From Blasia pusilla (Eukaryota; Marchantiophyta; Marchantiopsida; Blasiales), in the NCBI GenBank assembly GCA_050084515.1, contig CM114274.1:29450001-29514000 (forward strand): a stretch of 64,000 nt of DNA, written 5' to 3'. This document shows, piece by piece, positions 45,931 to 56,681 of the stretch. The translations under genes and the position numbers were made by a program. Under the pieces are notes generated by a model that did not search any database, had not been told where the DNA came from, and saw only the letters and a list, made by a program, of their open reading frames with translations. Numbering within the stretch: the stretch's first letter is position 1; each line of letters begins with the position of its first letter.

Positions 45931-46620
45931 CCGGTCTCCAAGATGCCCTTCAGAGGTCATACTTGCGCAATGCCCTCTTCACCGCCTGAACCACACGCTC
46001 AGCCAAACCATCCGCCTCTGGATGATCTCGAGACGTGGTCCGATGATCAATCAACGCCTTGTCACACAAGACTGAAACTCACCTGAAACTCAGACTCGGT
46101 CGGTCAAGACTTCACCTTGGTGGTGCACCAAAATGACTAAGCACTCTATCCAGAAACGCATACCCCGTTCCCTCACTTGCCTTGTCCGTAATGCCACCAA
46201 CTCAATCCACTTGGAGAAGTGCTCCACCATCACCAACACATATCGATGATGTCGCATACCAACGGTAACGGTCTCGCAAAATCCACACTCCAACGGTAAC
46301 CCAACCCCATAATAGGCAAGGGGTGTAATTGTGGTGTAGGGGCATTAAATGATGCCCTCACCCGGCCACAAACCATACAACGTGATACCAATCGCTGCAC
46401 TTGAGTATGCATGCCACGCCACCAATATCGCCAAGGAGTAAGCTATACGACGCTTTACCCGAAAATGTCCCAACTCCTCATGGGCATGTCGCACAATGCG
46501 CTCTCTCGAGCCAAATGTGGCACTACTGCACTCTACCATCCTCCCACACGCGGAGAATATGTGTTCCCTCCAATCGATACCTCTTAGCACGTTGAAGAAC
46601 ACGGTCTCGCTCCTTGGCAC
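45931..46620 (-). pseudogene. Gypsy integrase: zinc finger and catalytic core
   Basis: 46345-46620 carries the HHCC N-terminal domain (ERIVRHAHEELGHFRVKRRI; then C-x2-C near MVCGRV in the overlapping frame 46230-46412). 46090-46293 carries the core start (HHRYVLVMVEHFSKWIELVA), preceded by SVDFARPLP with the first catalytic Asp. The core end, with the DHP-ADG-type Glu region, is at about 45960-46075 in a different frame. A DDE integrase inserts cDNA with staggered cuts, consistent with the 4-bp duplication. Several frame breaks. Confidence 0.8.
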
Positions 46621-46889
46621 CCACTATGCCGGCACCCTACTTGGTCCGTAGGAACTCCAACACCAACGCATCATCATGAATATCACGCTGATCCGCACCA
46701 CCATCTCCAACCTTAGGATCAAGGTGGCCATCTACCCCCGACTAGAGTAAGATATCATGTGGTCCTCCATACTAGAGTCCACCTAACCAACATAAAAGGC
46801 GGATGCATGCCAACCTGGCACCATCTCCTCATCAACCTCGCCATGCCATCTAGCCCCAATTGTATCCTCTTGGCTAGTACATGGATTCC

Positions 46890-47310
46890 TACTCAACCCA
46901 TCAAAGATCAAGGTTGGCAACCAGGTCTATGTACCACCCGGAAGTCATACTCTGTAAGATAAGAGCCCACCGTGCAAGCTTTCCCCGTAAGCTTGTCCGA
47001 CTCCATCAACCACTTGAGCGGCTAGTGATCAGTAACAAGGGTAAAGCGTGTGCCAAACAAGTAACACCTAAAGTATGCCACACCCACACTCTTGCCAAGC
47101 ACTCTCCCTCATATGAACTATAGCGCGACTCATTTGCATTATTCGAACGACTTGCATAGGCCACCACAAACTCCATGTGCTCATCATCATGTTGTGTCAA
47201 CACCGCTCCAAGTCCCAACCTACTCCAATCATTGTGTAATGAAATGGGCGCCCTCGATAGGTCTCCTCAAGATAGGCGCCGCCACCAACTCGGGCCTTAA
47301 GCTCCACAAA
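46890..47310 (-). pseudogene. Gypsy RNase H domain
   Basis: Frame 47006-47218 contains MGLGAVLTQHDDEHMEFVVA, then YASRSNNANESRYSSYEGEC and LARVWVWHTLG: the characteristic gypsy RNase H start, with the SRY..YEGECLA Glu. Continuation to about 46890 is frameshifted. It removes RNA from the RNA/DNA hybrid during reverse transcription. Confidence 0.8.
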
Positions 47311-48200
47311 AGCTCTCTCTGATCATCTCCCAAAGTGCCACTCTTGATCTGATTTCAGCAATTGGTTCAAAGGCTTTGCCATAGCACTAAATCCCTTCAC
47401 ATACCTCCGATAGTAGTTCGCCAATCCCATGAATGCTCGAACTCTACTCACATCTATCGGACGCGAATAAGTGCAATAGCCTCCACCTTTGCTTGCTGAA
47501 CTCCCAAACCACCTGGATAGATCACATGACCCAAGTACTCAACATCCTCATGGAAGAACTTACACTTTCCCGGATGCAACGTAGACCATGAGCTTTCAAC
47601 CGCTCAAACACCATCTGCAAATGTATCGATGCTCCTCCACCATATTATCGAACACCAAGATATCATCAATGTAACACCGAACAAAATCCAACCCCGCTAG
47701 GATCCTGTACATCACTCTCGAAACTCGGCATGTGCATTCTTCAACCCAAAGGGTAAGAATTTCCACCGGTACAAACAATCCTTGCCATGAGAGTTGACAC
47801 CCCAAAATGTTTGTCTTGGCCTTGTCACTCTCCCGAATCGGCAATTGATGGTATCTGCTCAAGATCCAAAAATCTGAAAATCTTTGCCTGTCCCACCACA
47901 TCAAAGATCTCTCTCAGGTGTAGGCATGGCATACCTATCGGCCTTGGTTTGCCGATTGATAGGACGGTAATCTCCACACATCCGCCTATCCGTAGTTGCC
48001 ATGCATATCCTTTTTAGCAGCATGACAAAGTGGTCGATGCATACTCTCCATGCGACAACTCCACTAATCCAGCCTCCAAAGGTCCAACGTCCTACTCAAT
48101 CAGGTCCCTCTCCATATCACTATATCGGTAGGGACGACGGAAGATTGGCATATCACTAGCCAAATCAATCCGTATACCGGTCCAACCAGAGAACCCAACT
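47311..48200 (-). pseudogene. Gypsy reverse transcriptase
   Basis: Frame 47596-47904 carries finger/palm motifs: FWILSRYHQLPIRESDKAKT (the 'D..SGYHQI' motif with substitutions), RVSRVMYRILAGLDFVR and the active site YIDD (codons at 47662-47673), followed by ILVFDNMVEEH. The thumb (about 47400-47540, minus) is readable with breaks: VEYLGHVI-like text and LPNNYRRYVKGFS-like text in other frames. Upstream, RT fingers lie at about 47950-48150. It makes cDNA; this copy is inactive. Confidence 0.8.
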
Positions 48201-48589
48201 CCTTCATGCTAAAGGCAAAACAACTCCTATAAGCACGTAGGAACCGTGGCTGTGTCAGCGTCGTTTCTCACCTCTCGTAGCTTGGGCTCCCAAGTCTCCT
48301 CCTTTGGCATACTAGAGGGAGAGGACGATGCCATTGGTCGCACGCAACCCCCTCACAAGATGATACACCCTTAGCTACACCATCATCCGAGCAAATAACT
48401 CCTCCACCAAAGATGAGCAACCAACTCCACATGCCCAGCCATTACATCCCATTTACTCCAAGGATGCAAAATACTACTCTCCTCGCCCCAGCCGATGCCT
48501 CTACCGCCCCGGTGAGCCATCGAGCTCATTACAAGGGGTGGAAGACCCATGACATAGTCCGAAGTCGACGCTGCTCGGCCATACCAAGA

Positions 48590-49530
48590 CTCAAAATCCA
48601 AGTCAAACAATTCAGGTCCATGGCTGACCCAACACATGACGTCGTGAAGCCTCGGAAATAGAAGCAAATTTGCCACGCCAATAGTAAATCCCATCATCGA
48701 CGCTCTCTCTCATCGGCGTTAGGCTCCACCAACGCCGCACATGAGAATCCCATACAAGCCCCGGACCACCTTCCTCGTAGGCATGTGACGCGGAAAACTC
48801 ACAAATGTGGGTAGTGCCATCCTAGGTGGCCCACACGGTTCACCACCGCCATGGGTGACCGATCAATAACCCTCACCACTTGAGAAAGTCGCCCAGTATC
48901 CAAGATACTATCCACTGTAAGGCGAGGATCCTGCTGCACTGCATCATATGCTCGACGTAGAACCTCCCTAGGCAACAAGTTTGTCCACCACAAGCGTGGG
49001 CGATGTGCACGCTGAGCCAACTCTCACAGATTCAACAACACCGTTGGTCCAATCCAAGAGCGCACTCATGAACACTCGCCATCATCCGGTCCGAGTGTCA
49101 CCCAACAATGGAACATTCTCCAGAATGTAAGCTAGAGCACGTGCCTGATGAACCTGAAGATGTCGTAACACCCGTAACATAACCTAGGGTCATGTAATCC
49201 CTCACCACGACCAGCACGTGTATGACCCTGACATGGCCATCCAGCAATCACCAAATCCACAGGACCAATTCTCTCAAGGTCCCGCGCTTCAACAATGCAA
49301 TGTGTGATGGTAAAGCACGCCTGGTACCCACGAATAGCGATGGCGGCAACAACTCAGATATCTCCTCATCAATCGACCAATATGTCGGGATGAGACTCTC
49401 AGGCCGTCTCATCTCGCTCCACATACACGTATCTCCGCACAAGAATACCGGCCTGCAACACTGCAGCCAAACCAATGCTAATCCCACCAAAGAGATCTAA
49501 CACACAAATGCCCTCCGGCGGATACTGCCA
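48590..49530 (-). pseudogene. C5-cytosine DNA methyltransferase domain carried by the retrotransposon
   Basis: Translating the minus strand and allowing frame changes gives ordered C5-methyltransferase motifs. Motif I is CVLDLFGGISIGLAAVLQAG (about 49445-49506). Motif II is RRYVYVERDE. Motif IV is VDLVIAGWPCQGHTRAGRGE, with the catalytic Cys codon at 49231-49233. Motif VI is AYILENVPLLGDTR (ENV at 49112-49120). Motif VIII is AHRPRLWWTNLLPREVL (frame 48799-49020). Motif IX is ERASMMGF (48686-48709). A motif X-like end is SAMDLNCLTWI (about 48595-48625). Order and spacing fit a compact DNMT catalytic domain of about 310 residues, adding methyl groups to cytosine. It lies between the protease-like region and RT, in the same orientation. 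At least three frameshifts and several stops make it inactive here. No RT is interrupted, so it is an added domain, not a nested gene. Confidence 0.85.
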
Positions 49531-49834
49531 TACAATGGGTGTAGTATCTAAAGGGATAACCTAATCTGGGCGGAAGTAGGAGTCCGCCGTGGGGCCTCCT
49601 CTTCCTCGTGAGGTATAACATGACCTTACACCAAGCCTCTGCACTAGGCGTCGCCTCTTGCCGTAGTGCACCGCTTTGAACTCCAAAGTGGCACATCCAA
49701 CGATGAGGATGCCACTGCTGCAAAAATAGGGACCTCCTCTTCCTCCTCATGCGCAGGAGAATCCATAGCAAAAACATTACCCTCCAAAAAGTCTCATGGC
49801 CAAGTGACTACTCCACTAAAACCAGCCACAGATG

Positions 49835-50500
49835 CTAACACTTTGTTGGGGAAGACCCTCCTGGTCGAGCCCCGTAAATCAATCTCACAGAACTTGGCTC
49901 ATACGTCCATCCCGGACTGCCAACCTGGTCTATAAGACGCTGTCTCACCCAAGTAATCCATCTGAAAACCCATGGGGTACACATCGCTCCTCCAACTAGT
50001 ACATCATATGACTCGGCTGATGTGACTACCGCACATACTCCCAACCGGGAGCTATCAGTCGCATGATCTGGTCTCAACTGTACAGAAAACTTCTCCCGTG
50101 TCATGAATTGAGACCTATCATTGGCTCCTCCAAGTGATGTTTGAATCTGGAATGGGCAAGGCTCAAGCTCGACCTCCGAATACCCAAACCAATACATGCC
50201 GCCTTTCCCAACATCAAGGTTGGGCACCGAGTCTAACAAGACTCTATCTGGTCTATACACTGTCTGTAGGACTCACCAATCGGAAGATCCCACTCCGGTT
50301 GTCCAAGATACATACACCAGGTGTAAGCCTCTCACGATCAATGGTCGGGCGGTGGTTGGTAATGCATCCATCTTCGCCGCCGCCGCCGCCAAGTAGCACC
50401 GGTACTCAATGCTACTCGACATAGAGGGTCGCTCCACCGCAACACCCTCATCCACCTCAACACACGTAGCAAGAACACCCCCACGTTCACACAACGTGGT
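49835..50500 (-). pseudogene. Protease-like region of the gypsy polyprotein
   Basis: Frame 49835-50260 contains FSVQLRPDHATDSSRLGVCA, then VVTSAESYDVLVGGAMCTPW, in the place of a retropepsin C-terminal segment (the 'Y-(D/N)-(V/I)-L-(V/L)-G' motif). A D-(S/T)-G active site is not clearly seen; DSV-P or frameshifted text may hide it. The frame then continues to GWTYEPSSVRLIYG. Assignment rests on position between gag and pol and this motif only. Confidence 0.4.
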
Positions 50501-50829
50501 CGCTAATGAAATACAGGAGCTAAGTCAAATCCTAAAGCCATCACTCCGTGGGTCGAAAACAATGGGGATCCTAACACCGGTTGCCATCCGCACATCTTGC
50601 ATTGGATGTTGCATCCGTGTCTACTACACGCGATGTAGATGCCTCGATCCCCACTGTCGGCTCAATAGGGCTGCGAGGAACCATGGATGGAGTCCTAAGC
50701 ACCTCGCACAACAAGAATGACTGGGAAGCCTAGCTCGCCTCCCAACCTCACCCCTCTGTGGGTCCAACTCACAAAGAGCACCACGTGGCTCGACGCCGAG
50801 TGGCTCCTCTCAGAATCGCATTTGATGCC

Positions 50830-52400
50830 TCAACTTTGCCGCACTCGCCATATAAGAGAGATCATCCCCTCCATAAGAGGTGGAAGCCCCTGCTCCCGAA
50901 CCCGATCTATCTTTGGATACCGACCATAGTAGCCAACTCGCTCCAATCTGCTCAATCTCGGCACCATAGTCGACTCTGTTGTAGTGGTAGGGGTAGCCAC
51001 CATAGGCTCTCCAACCACTGGTCCACCTCTACCACCCCTACCACTTCTACCACCTCGGCCTCTCGGAGCTACTCCACCACGGCCACGGCCTGATCTCAAC
51101 TCGGATGAAGATCAAAGCAACGCCTCGAGGATGACCTAGTCTCCGCAATGATCACACTGAGTTGGGGCCGATCGAGGCCCATCCTCCAAAGTCCGTCTCC
51201 CATCCTCTTGGGGACAAAACTTCCTAACATGATCACCTCCACATGTCCAACATGATCGCCCTGCTGGGGCAGCAAATGAAGGCAATGGTCTCTGCACAAA
51301 TGTCCCTCTAGGACTTGATCGAGGTCGCGTGTACCCCCCACGACTCCCACTACTACTACCACCACCACTACTACGAGACGTGAGGTGGGCGGTGAACACG
51401 AGAAATAGTAGTTGTATCCCTACTAAATGCGGATGTCACCACTCTCTCCTTCACCATGTTAAGCTCAATCTTCTCGAGATAGAGCAAACACATGGGTCAA
51501 TGTGGGTGAATCATCACATATAAGAGTAGCATCACGCACCCTACGGCGCAAATCTCTGTCCAAGATCCCATACAAAACCGGATCTGCCTGATCCTTAGTC
51601 ACACCTGGTAACTGAAATCAAGCGTCGATACGCGTGTATGCCTCACGAAGACTCTCACCAGTCTTTCGCTCAAAGTCGTGAAGATTCCTCAACTTCTCCG
51701 TCTTCACTCCTTGATAGTTCTTCTTCAACCTCTTGAAGAACTCGCAGAATCGGGCTAAACGATGGTGGGGCACTAGTACCTCCACTAGTAGCCCCACTAG
51801 TACCTCCATGGTACCCCCACTCCGGCTCGCACTGCACCACTCAACGTCGGGCCGGGTGGCATAGTAGGAGCACTACTACCAATACCACCATGGGTGATAG
51901 ACACATAGCCTAGAGACCAATATTGTCTCCATGCCTCAATCTCAAAGAACATGGTCCTTGCTAAACTCATGGTAATCATCCATGGGTGGTCCTTCCAAGT
52001 CTTTGAAACAACCCCTTCCAAGCCAAGAAGGGTGTAAACAACGCGTGCGTTCCGCAACATCCGCATATCACACCACGTATCAAACTCCCGCATGAAGTCC
52101 TCCAACTCAATGGTACCGATCGCACCGAGTATCGTCGTGGGCCCTTCATGGCCCCATATCCACCGTCCATGTCCCAAATCAATGGAGCTGCAACACTCGA
52201 TAACAACGTAGAAGACTCGGTGTTTGGAACACCCTCATCCTCCTTTTCATCAACCGTCGGAAGTGGAAAAGGTAGCCGATACCTAAATCCACTCCGTGTG
52301 AAACCACCACTGTCCGCACCACGGTCCCCAACCAGACCACCCGACAGCTCCGTGATGACCAACGCCGATGCCGCACCACCACCAAATTACCAAGTGACGT
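50830..52400 (-). pseudogene. Gypsy gag with zinc knuckle
   Basis: Frames 51797-52177 and 51976-52362 carry a capsid-like segment (ELEDFMREFDTWCDMRMLRN, then TLLGLEGVVSKTW-like text). Frame 51618-51809 carries RFCEFFKRLKKNYQGVKTEK and LREAYTRIDA. Frame 51136-51399 ends in a zinc knuckle CWTCGGDHVRKFC (51214-51252). The spacing C-x2-C-x3-H-x4-C is one residue shorter than the usual C-x2-C-x4-H-x4-C. A Gly/Arg-rich RGRGG stretch (51020-51099) follows. Gag packages the element RNA. Decayed by frameshifts. Confidence 0.65.
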
Positions 52401-53018
52401 CGATGTCGCTATACTATTCTAGCTCTACTAGCTATGGGTGTAGGCAACCTAACTTGTCATCACCACAAGAAGTCTCCCACAACTCGTCATCCCTCCAGCC
52501 TCACTACCGATAGCACACAGGAGTAACACTACTCTGGAAATCAGCGTCAACCCTAACAATGGGCGCGCAAGCAAGAAGCACGATGGAGGGGATCCAAACA
52601 CAGGAAATCCAACGACAACCCTCCAATCGCAAATGGAAATCAAGGTAACACAATCCACCAAACGTGGTGCCCTCTGAATCCACAAAACCCACCACACAAT
52701 TCTAACGCAATAGCTACTCCGCCGCGGGTCAATGACGTGCTAGTCGAACGCGCAACACCTGAAAATATCACCTGCATGGAGAGGCTACACCGTACTATGC
52801 GCTAGAGGTACATCAACCAAAAACCTGAGATGCATAAAGCGCCTAACACATCTCCGAATAGCACCAAATGAGCTACAAACAACAGAGATATCTTGGCATA
52901 GTTAAGAACTCGGCGTTAAGCGCCCCTCCAGCGAAATAGCCCAAAGATGGGTGACCAGTTATGCAAAACTCAAATCCCAAATCCTGCAAAAATTGCCTCA
53001 CGCTCAAGCAAGCAAGCT

Positions 53019-53655
53019 TGCTTGCTTGCTCCTTGCTCCTTACTCCGCCTCTCACGCCCACTCGCCCCGAGCTACCACGAGTTGCCTCGAAGCCTCAAAA
53101 CGCCGATGGAGAGAGGTCCAACCAGGGCGCCCCCAACGGGATAGGCGTCTCCAAAAATGAACGAGTCACCAACCAACCAGCCCCTCCGATCCGCTGTCCA
53201 CCATAGCCACACCTTGAGCTAGTCCGCGAAATTTCGATCAAAAATTACTTCACAAATACGTGACCGAAATCAAATCTGTTTCAATCAGAATTCAATTGAC
53301 CACCATAGCTATCTCTCCACAAAAAATCAGCTACAAGCTTGCTTGCTCCTTGCTCCTTACTCCGCCTCTCACGCCCACTCGCCCCGAGCTACCACGAGTT
53401 GCCTCGAAGCCTCAAAACGCCGATGGAGAGAGGTCCAACCAGGGCGCCCCCAACGGGATAGGCGTCTCCAAAAATGAACGAGTCACCAACCAACCAGCCC
53501 CTCCGATCCGATTGCCCACCATAGCCACACCTTGAGCTAGTCCGCAAAATTTCGATCAAAAATTACTTCACAAATACGTGACCGAAATCAAATCTGTTTC
53601 AATCAGAATTCAATTGACCACCATAGCTATCTCTCCACAAAAAATCAGCTACAAC
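53019..53655. repeat. 317-bp tandem duplication in the element's 5' region
   Basis: The unit beginning at the gcttgcttgctccttgctcc run (about 53019) recurs 317 bp later with almost no change (ccgctgtcc versus ccgattgcc; gcgaaa versus gcaaaa). Near identity in an otherwise decayed element indicates a recent duplication. It lies between the gag start and the right-end repeat, the untranslated leader of the element. Confidence 0.85.
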
Positions 53656-54137
53656 CGAGCTTTGTACTCCGAGCTAAAAATCAAACAAACTTGTTGTCCA
53701 TACACCTCCAGAATCGCAAATCCGACAACGCTTCCGCCAAGTTTCATGCACGCAGAAATCCGCAACGCTCCACACACTCGAGTAGATAGATTCACAGGAG
53801 ATCACAATACGAGTAGCAACAGGAACCTCTCACCCGATCTGGATGAACTTCAACACAGCTTCCGCACTCCAAGCTCTCCACATCAGAAAATCGTCGAACA
53901 CGAACCAGAATCTTCAATCCTTGATAACTTCCAACTCCCTTGACGAAATCCGGCGATCTAAAGCACGTTGGAAAGCTCTCAGCAAGGCGCTTCTTTCCCA
54001 ACTGACCGCGCACCAGATTCACACCTCCAACATAGGCCACAAGCCACGAACATCCACGGCTGAGTACACAATCAGCCCTAACCAGATCCTACTGATCTAC
54101 AATCGAAGCTACCATCGATCTACTCCAGTTCTTTGAG

Positions 54138-54505
54138 TGAAATCCGTGAAAGACCTACTGTCATAAAACACGTTTACAATCACATACAATCGAGCCAAAC
54201 CCACTCCACGATGGGAGAATCTAGGTCGAAGCTTGCGGGAAACACCATAGCCAAGAGCTCTACTCACTACCAAGGCTAACTCCCAACGCAACACGCTCAA
54301 CTCAAAGAATTGACTTTTCTTTGAGGGCAAGCCACCTTATATCCTCCAACCTAAGAGCGGGCCCTACTGGGAAAGTCACCCCCAAGTGAGTAACCCCCAA
54401 CCCTATGTATGGAATCGCATCTCTACCAAGCCACTACGGTCCTACATAAGGAATGGCCTCTACCAGCACACCATACTCTACGACATAATCCGTATGGTCA
54501 TGACA
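54138..54505 (-). repeat. Terminal repeat B (right end of element), lacking segment A
   Basis: Matches 44605-44976 throughout with small indels. It begins TGAAATCCGTGAAAG directly after element interior and ends CATGACA at the target duplication. The 106-bp A segment present twice at the left end is absent here, so the two ends are not equal LTRs. Confidence 0.85.
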
Positions 54506-54813
54506 AGATAGAGTGGTTCATCTGGTTGTAGTTTCTCACATGTGGAGCATGTTAATGCTTGAGTGATGGGTGAAGTATTGACTAACAAAGATGAGGTATC
54601 TTTTGATTGAGTTTTGCAATACTCAGGAAATATCTTGAGAATTTTTTTGTAAGGACATTTGCTTAAGATATGATATTTTTGGTTACAAATGTAAGGCTCT
54701 TTGGGATTCCTTTTAGGAGTGTTTTGGATACTGATTAGATGTAGGCTGAAACTTCCCTCTGGCCTGTGTATTTTGAATTTTGTGCAGGAGACCCACAGAA
54801 AGAAAGTCTTCAC
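54506..54813 (-). pseudogene. Copia gag C-terminus (zinc knuckle), interrupted by the gypsy element
   Basis: Minus frame to about 54813: RNPKEPYICNQKYHILSKCP is a degraded CCHC knuckle of copia gag, followed by YKKILKIFPEYC and CEKLQPDEPLY. With one AGAT copy retained, PDEPLYL joins FMIQKPYTSTF at the other side of the element in frame and leads into the protease WILDYGS. The copia gene was therefore the insertion target. The first four bases (54506-54509) are the right target duplication. Confidence 0.75.
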
Positions 54814-56530
54814 TCATTAAGACACGCTTTGTCATAGCCTTGCATTACTTATCAATTCAGTAGCTTTGGGTCATCAATGGAAGCAAGCGAAAGTGGAGAA
54901 CACTTCTGGTGTTACCAACTTAATAGTAGCAGCATCTCTTCCAGCTCTATCTCTTGTGAATTTTGTGTAGAAGAGGTTGGGAAGAGTGTAGATAGAGAGA
55001 GGCTTTAGTGAACCTGATACCATCTACTTTATCTGATTGGGATCTCTAGTAAACATTAGTAATGAGTGTAGCAGCTTTGGGCAATTAATCTAGGCTACTG
55101 AAAGTGTTGAAAACTTCTCATGTTACCAGGCTTAGCAATATCAACATATACATTTGCTCACTGTGTTGTGATTTTTTTAACAGTTCTAGTGTAGATCAAC
55201 ATATGTTCTTTGGCCATTGAATTTAGGCTATTGAATTAAATAAAGAGTTCTATTATATCCAACTTAGCAATATCAGCATATGTTTTTGCTTTGTGTGGTT
55301 AGAATTTTGTGCAAGAGACCAAGAGACTGTACTTAGTAGATAGTGTCTGTCGTAGCCCTACGACCATGGACCCCGAAGCTTCCAAGTGTCAACCAAGAAG
55401 CCTCTCACCCTACCGTTACTTACCAGTGCATTAGCTTTGGGCAATGAATCTAGGCTACATAATATGTTGAACAATTCAGGCATTACCATCTAAGCGTAAC
55501 CAGCTTAGCAATATCAGCATATGCTCTTGCTGTATTTGTTGTGAATTTTGTGCAAGAGACCAAGAGACTGTACTTAGTAAGTATTGTCTGTCGTAGCCTT
55601 ATGACCATGGATCCCAGAGCTTCCAAGTGTCAAGCAGGAAGCTTGTCACCCTCCCAACTAATTTACCTGATTAGGATCCCCAATAAAGATAACTTACCGG
55701 TGCATTAGCTTTGGGCAATGAATCTAGGCTACAGAATGTGTTGAACAATTCACGCGTTACCAACTTAGCAATATCAACATATGCTCTTGTATTTCTTGTG
55801 AATTTTGTGCAGGAGACCAAATAGTGAGTAGAGATGTCATCCTTGTCATCACACGAGCTCTATATTTTAGCTCTTATGGTTCAAGGGAATTTCCCTCATC
55901 CCAAACTTGAACTGAAGACGAGTTCCCAAGTTTGGGGTTTCCTACATATAGTTTTTTAGTTTTGCTTGTTCATGATATACCTATTAACCAAGGACGGGAG
56001 ATAGAGGCCTGAAATTTTCATGGCTTCCTCCGTGCTTTTAAGAGACCATGAGAGAGACTGTCTTCATATAGTGACTTGTCACTACTTTACCTGATTGGGA
56101 TTCCCATTGATCATTACTTATCAACACAAAAGCTTTGGGCAATGAACATCCATGTTTAATCAATATCTGTATGTTGTATTTTTTGTATAAACATCAAGGT
56201 TTAATCTTGCTCTATACTTACCAAGATTAGACTCTGCTCTTTCTCTTTGTGTTGTTAATTCAGAGTAGGACACCAAGGAGTGGAGTGATACTTTCCTCAG
56301 AGAAGTAGTGAATGCCATAGTCTTAAAACCATAGATCATGTGATGCCATTAAATCCTACGGGGGCCAATGAGAGAGAGACAATCAATTATGTTGTGGGTA
56401 TAGGCATGTGAATGTGTATAAGAGTGATCAAAAGTGAGAGTGATGTGAACACTTTTGGTGTTACCAAGTTAGCAATATGTGCATATGTTATTGATCTATT
56501 TGTTACGAAGTTTGTTTGTCTATAATTTCT
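54770..56530. repeat. Degenerate repeat array with splice-acceptor-like phrase
   Basis: Two phrases alternate several times: 'gctttgggcaatgaatctaggctac' (near 54862, 55070, 55212, 55431, 55711, 56131) and 'tgtgaattttgtgcaagagaccaag' (near 54775, 54953, 55301, 55540, 55798). Intermediate text 'ccaacttagcaatatcagcatatg' also repeats. Spacing varies from about 140 to 420 bp. No protein. It may be a satellite or the subterminal repeats of the transposase-like element that follows. Confidence 0.7.
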
Positions 56531-56681
56531 GATTGCACATGGTTATTCTGTTTGTTGTGTAGGATTGTTTGAAGGAGCCCATAGGGAAGTGACAACCCTA
56601 TTGGAGGCCATTGGATTTGACCACCGATGAACTGTTGCTCCAAGTTTTGGATCACAGAAATTCAGAGCCATAGACCATTCC

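Larger units (their letters stand above)
44499..54505 (-). mobile_element. Complete 10,007-bp Ty3/gypsy element with methyltransferase, PHD finger and permuted terminal repeats
   Basis: Ends TGTCGTG (44499) and CATGACA (54505) are flanked by AGAT on both sides. Coding is on the minus strand in the order gag, protease-like, C5-cytosine methyltransferase, RT, RNase H, integrase, PHD finger. All are interrupted by frameshifts and stops, so the copy is dead. Plus-strand structure is A(106)-B(372)-ac-A(106)-interior-B(368), instead of two equal LTRs. The RT/IN content shows it is Ty3/gypsy with a DDE integrase; no tyrosine recombinase was found. Related fragments lie at 6.8 and 34.2 kb. It sits inside a copia gene in the same orientation. 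Confidence 0.85.

Noticed and set aside
44499-54505. DIRS/PAT/Ngaro-type tyrosine-recombinase retrotransposon, suggested by split repeats
   Set aside because: The element encodes a DDE integrase and has a 4-bp target duplication; no tyrosine recombinase motif was seen.
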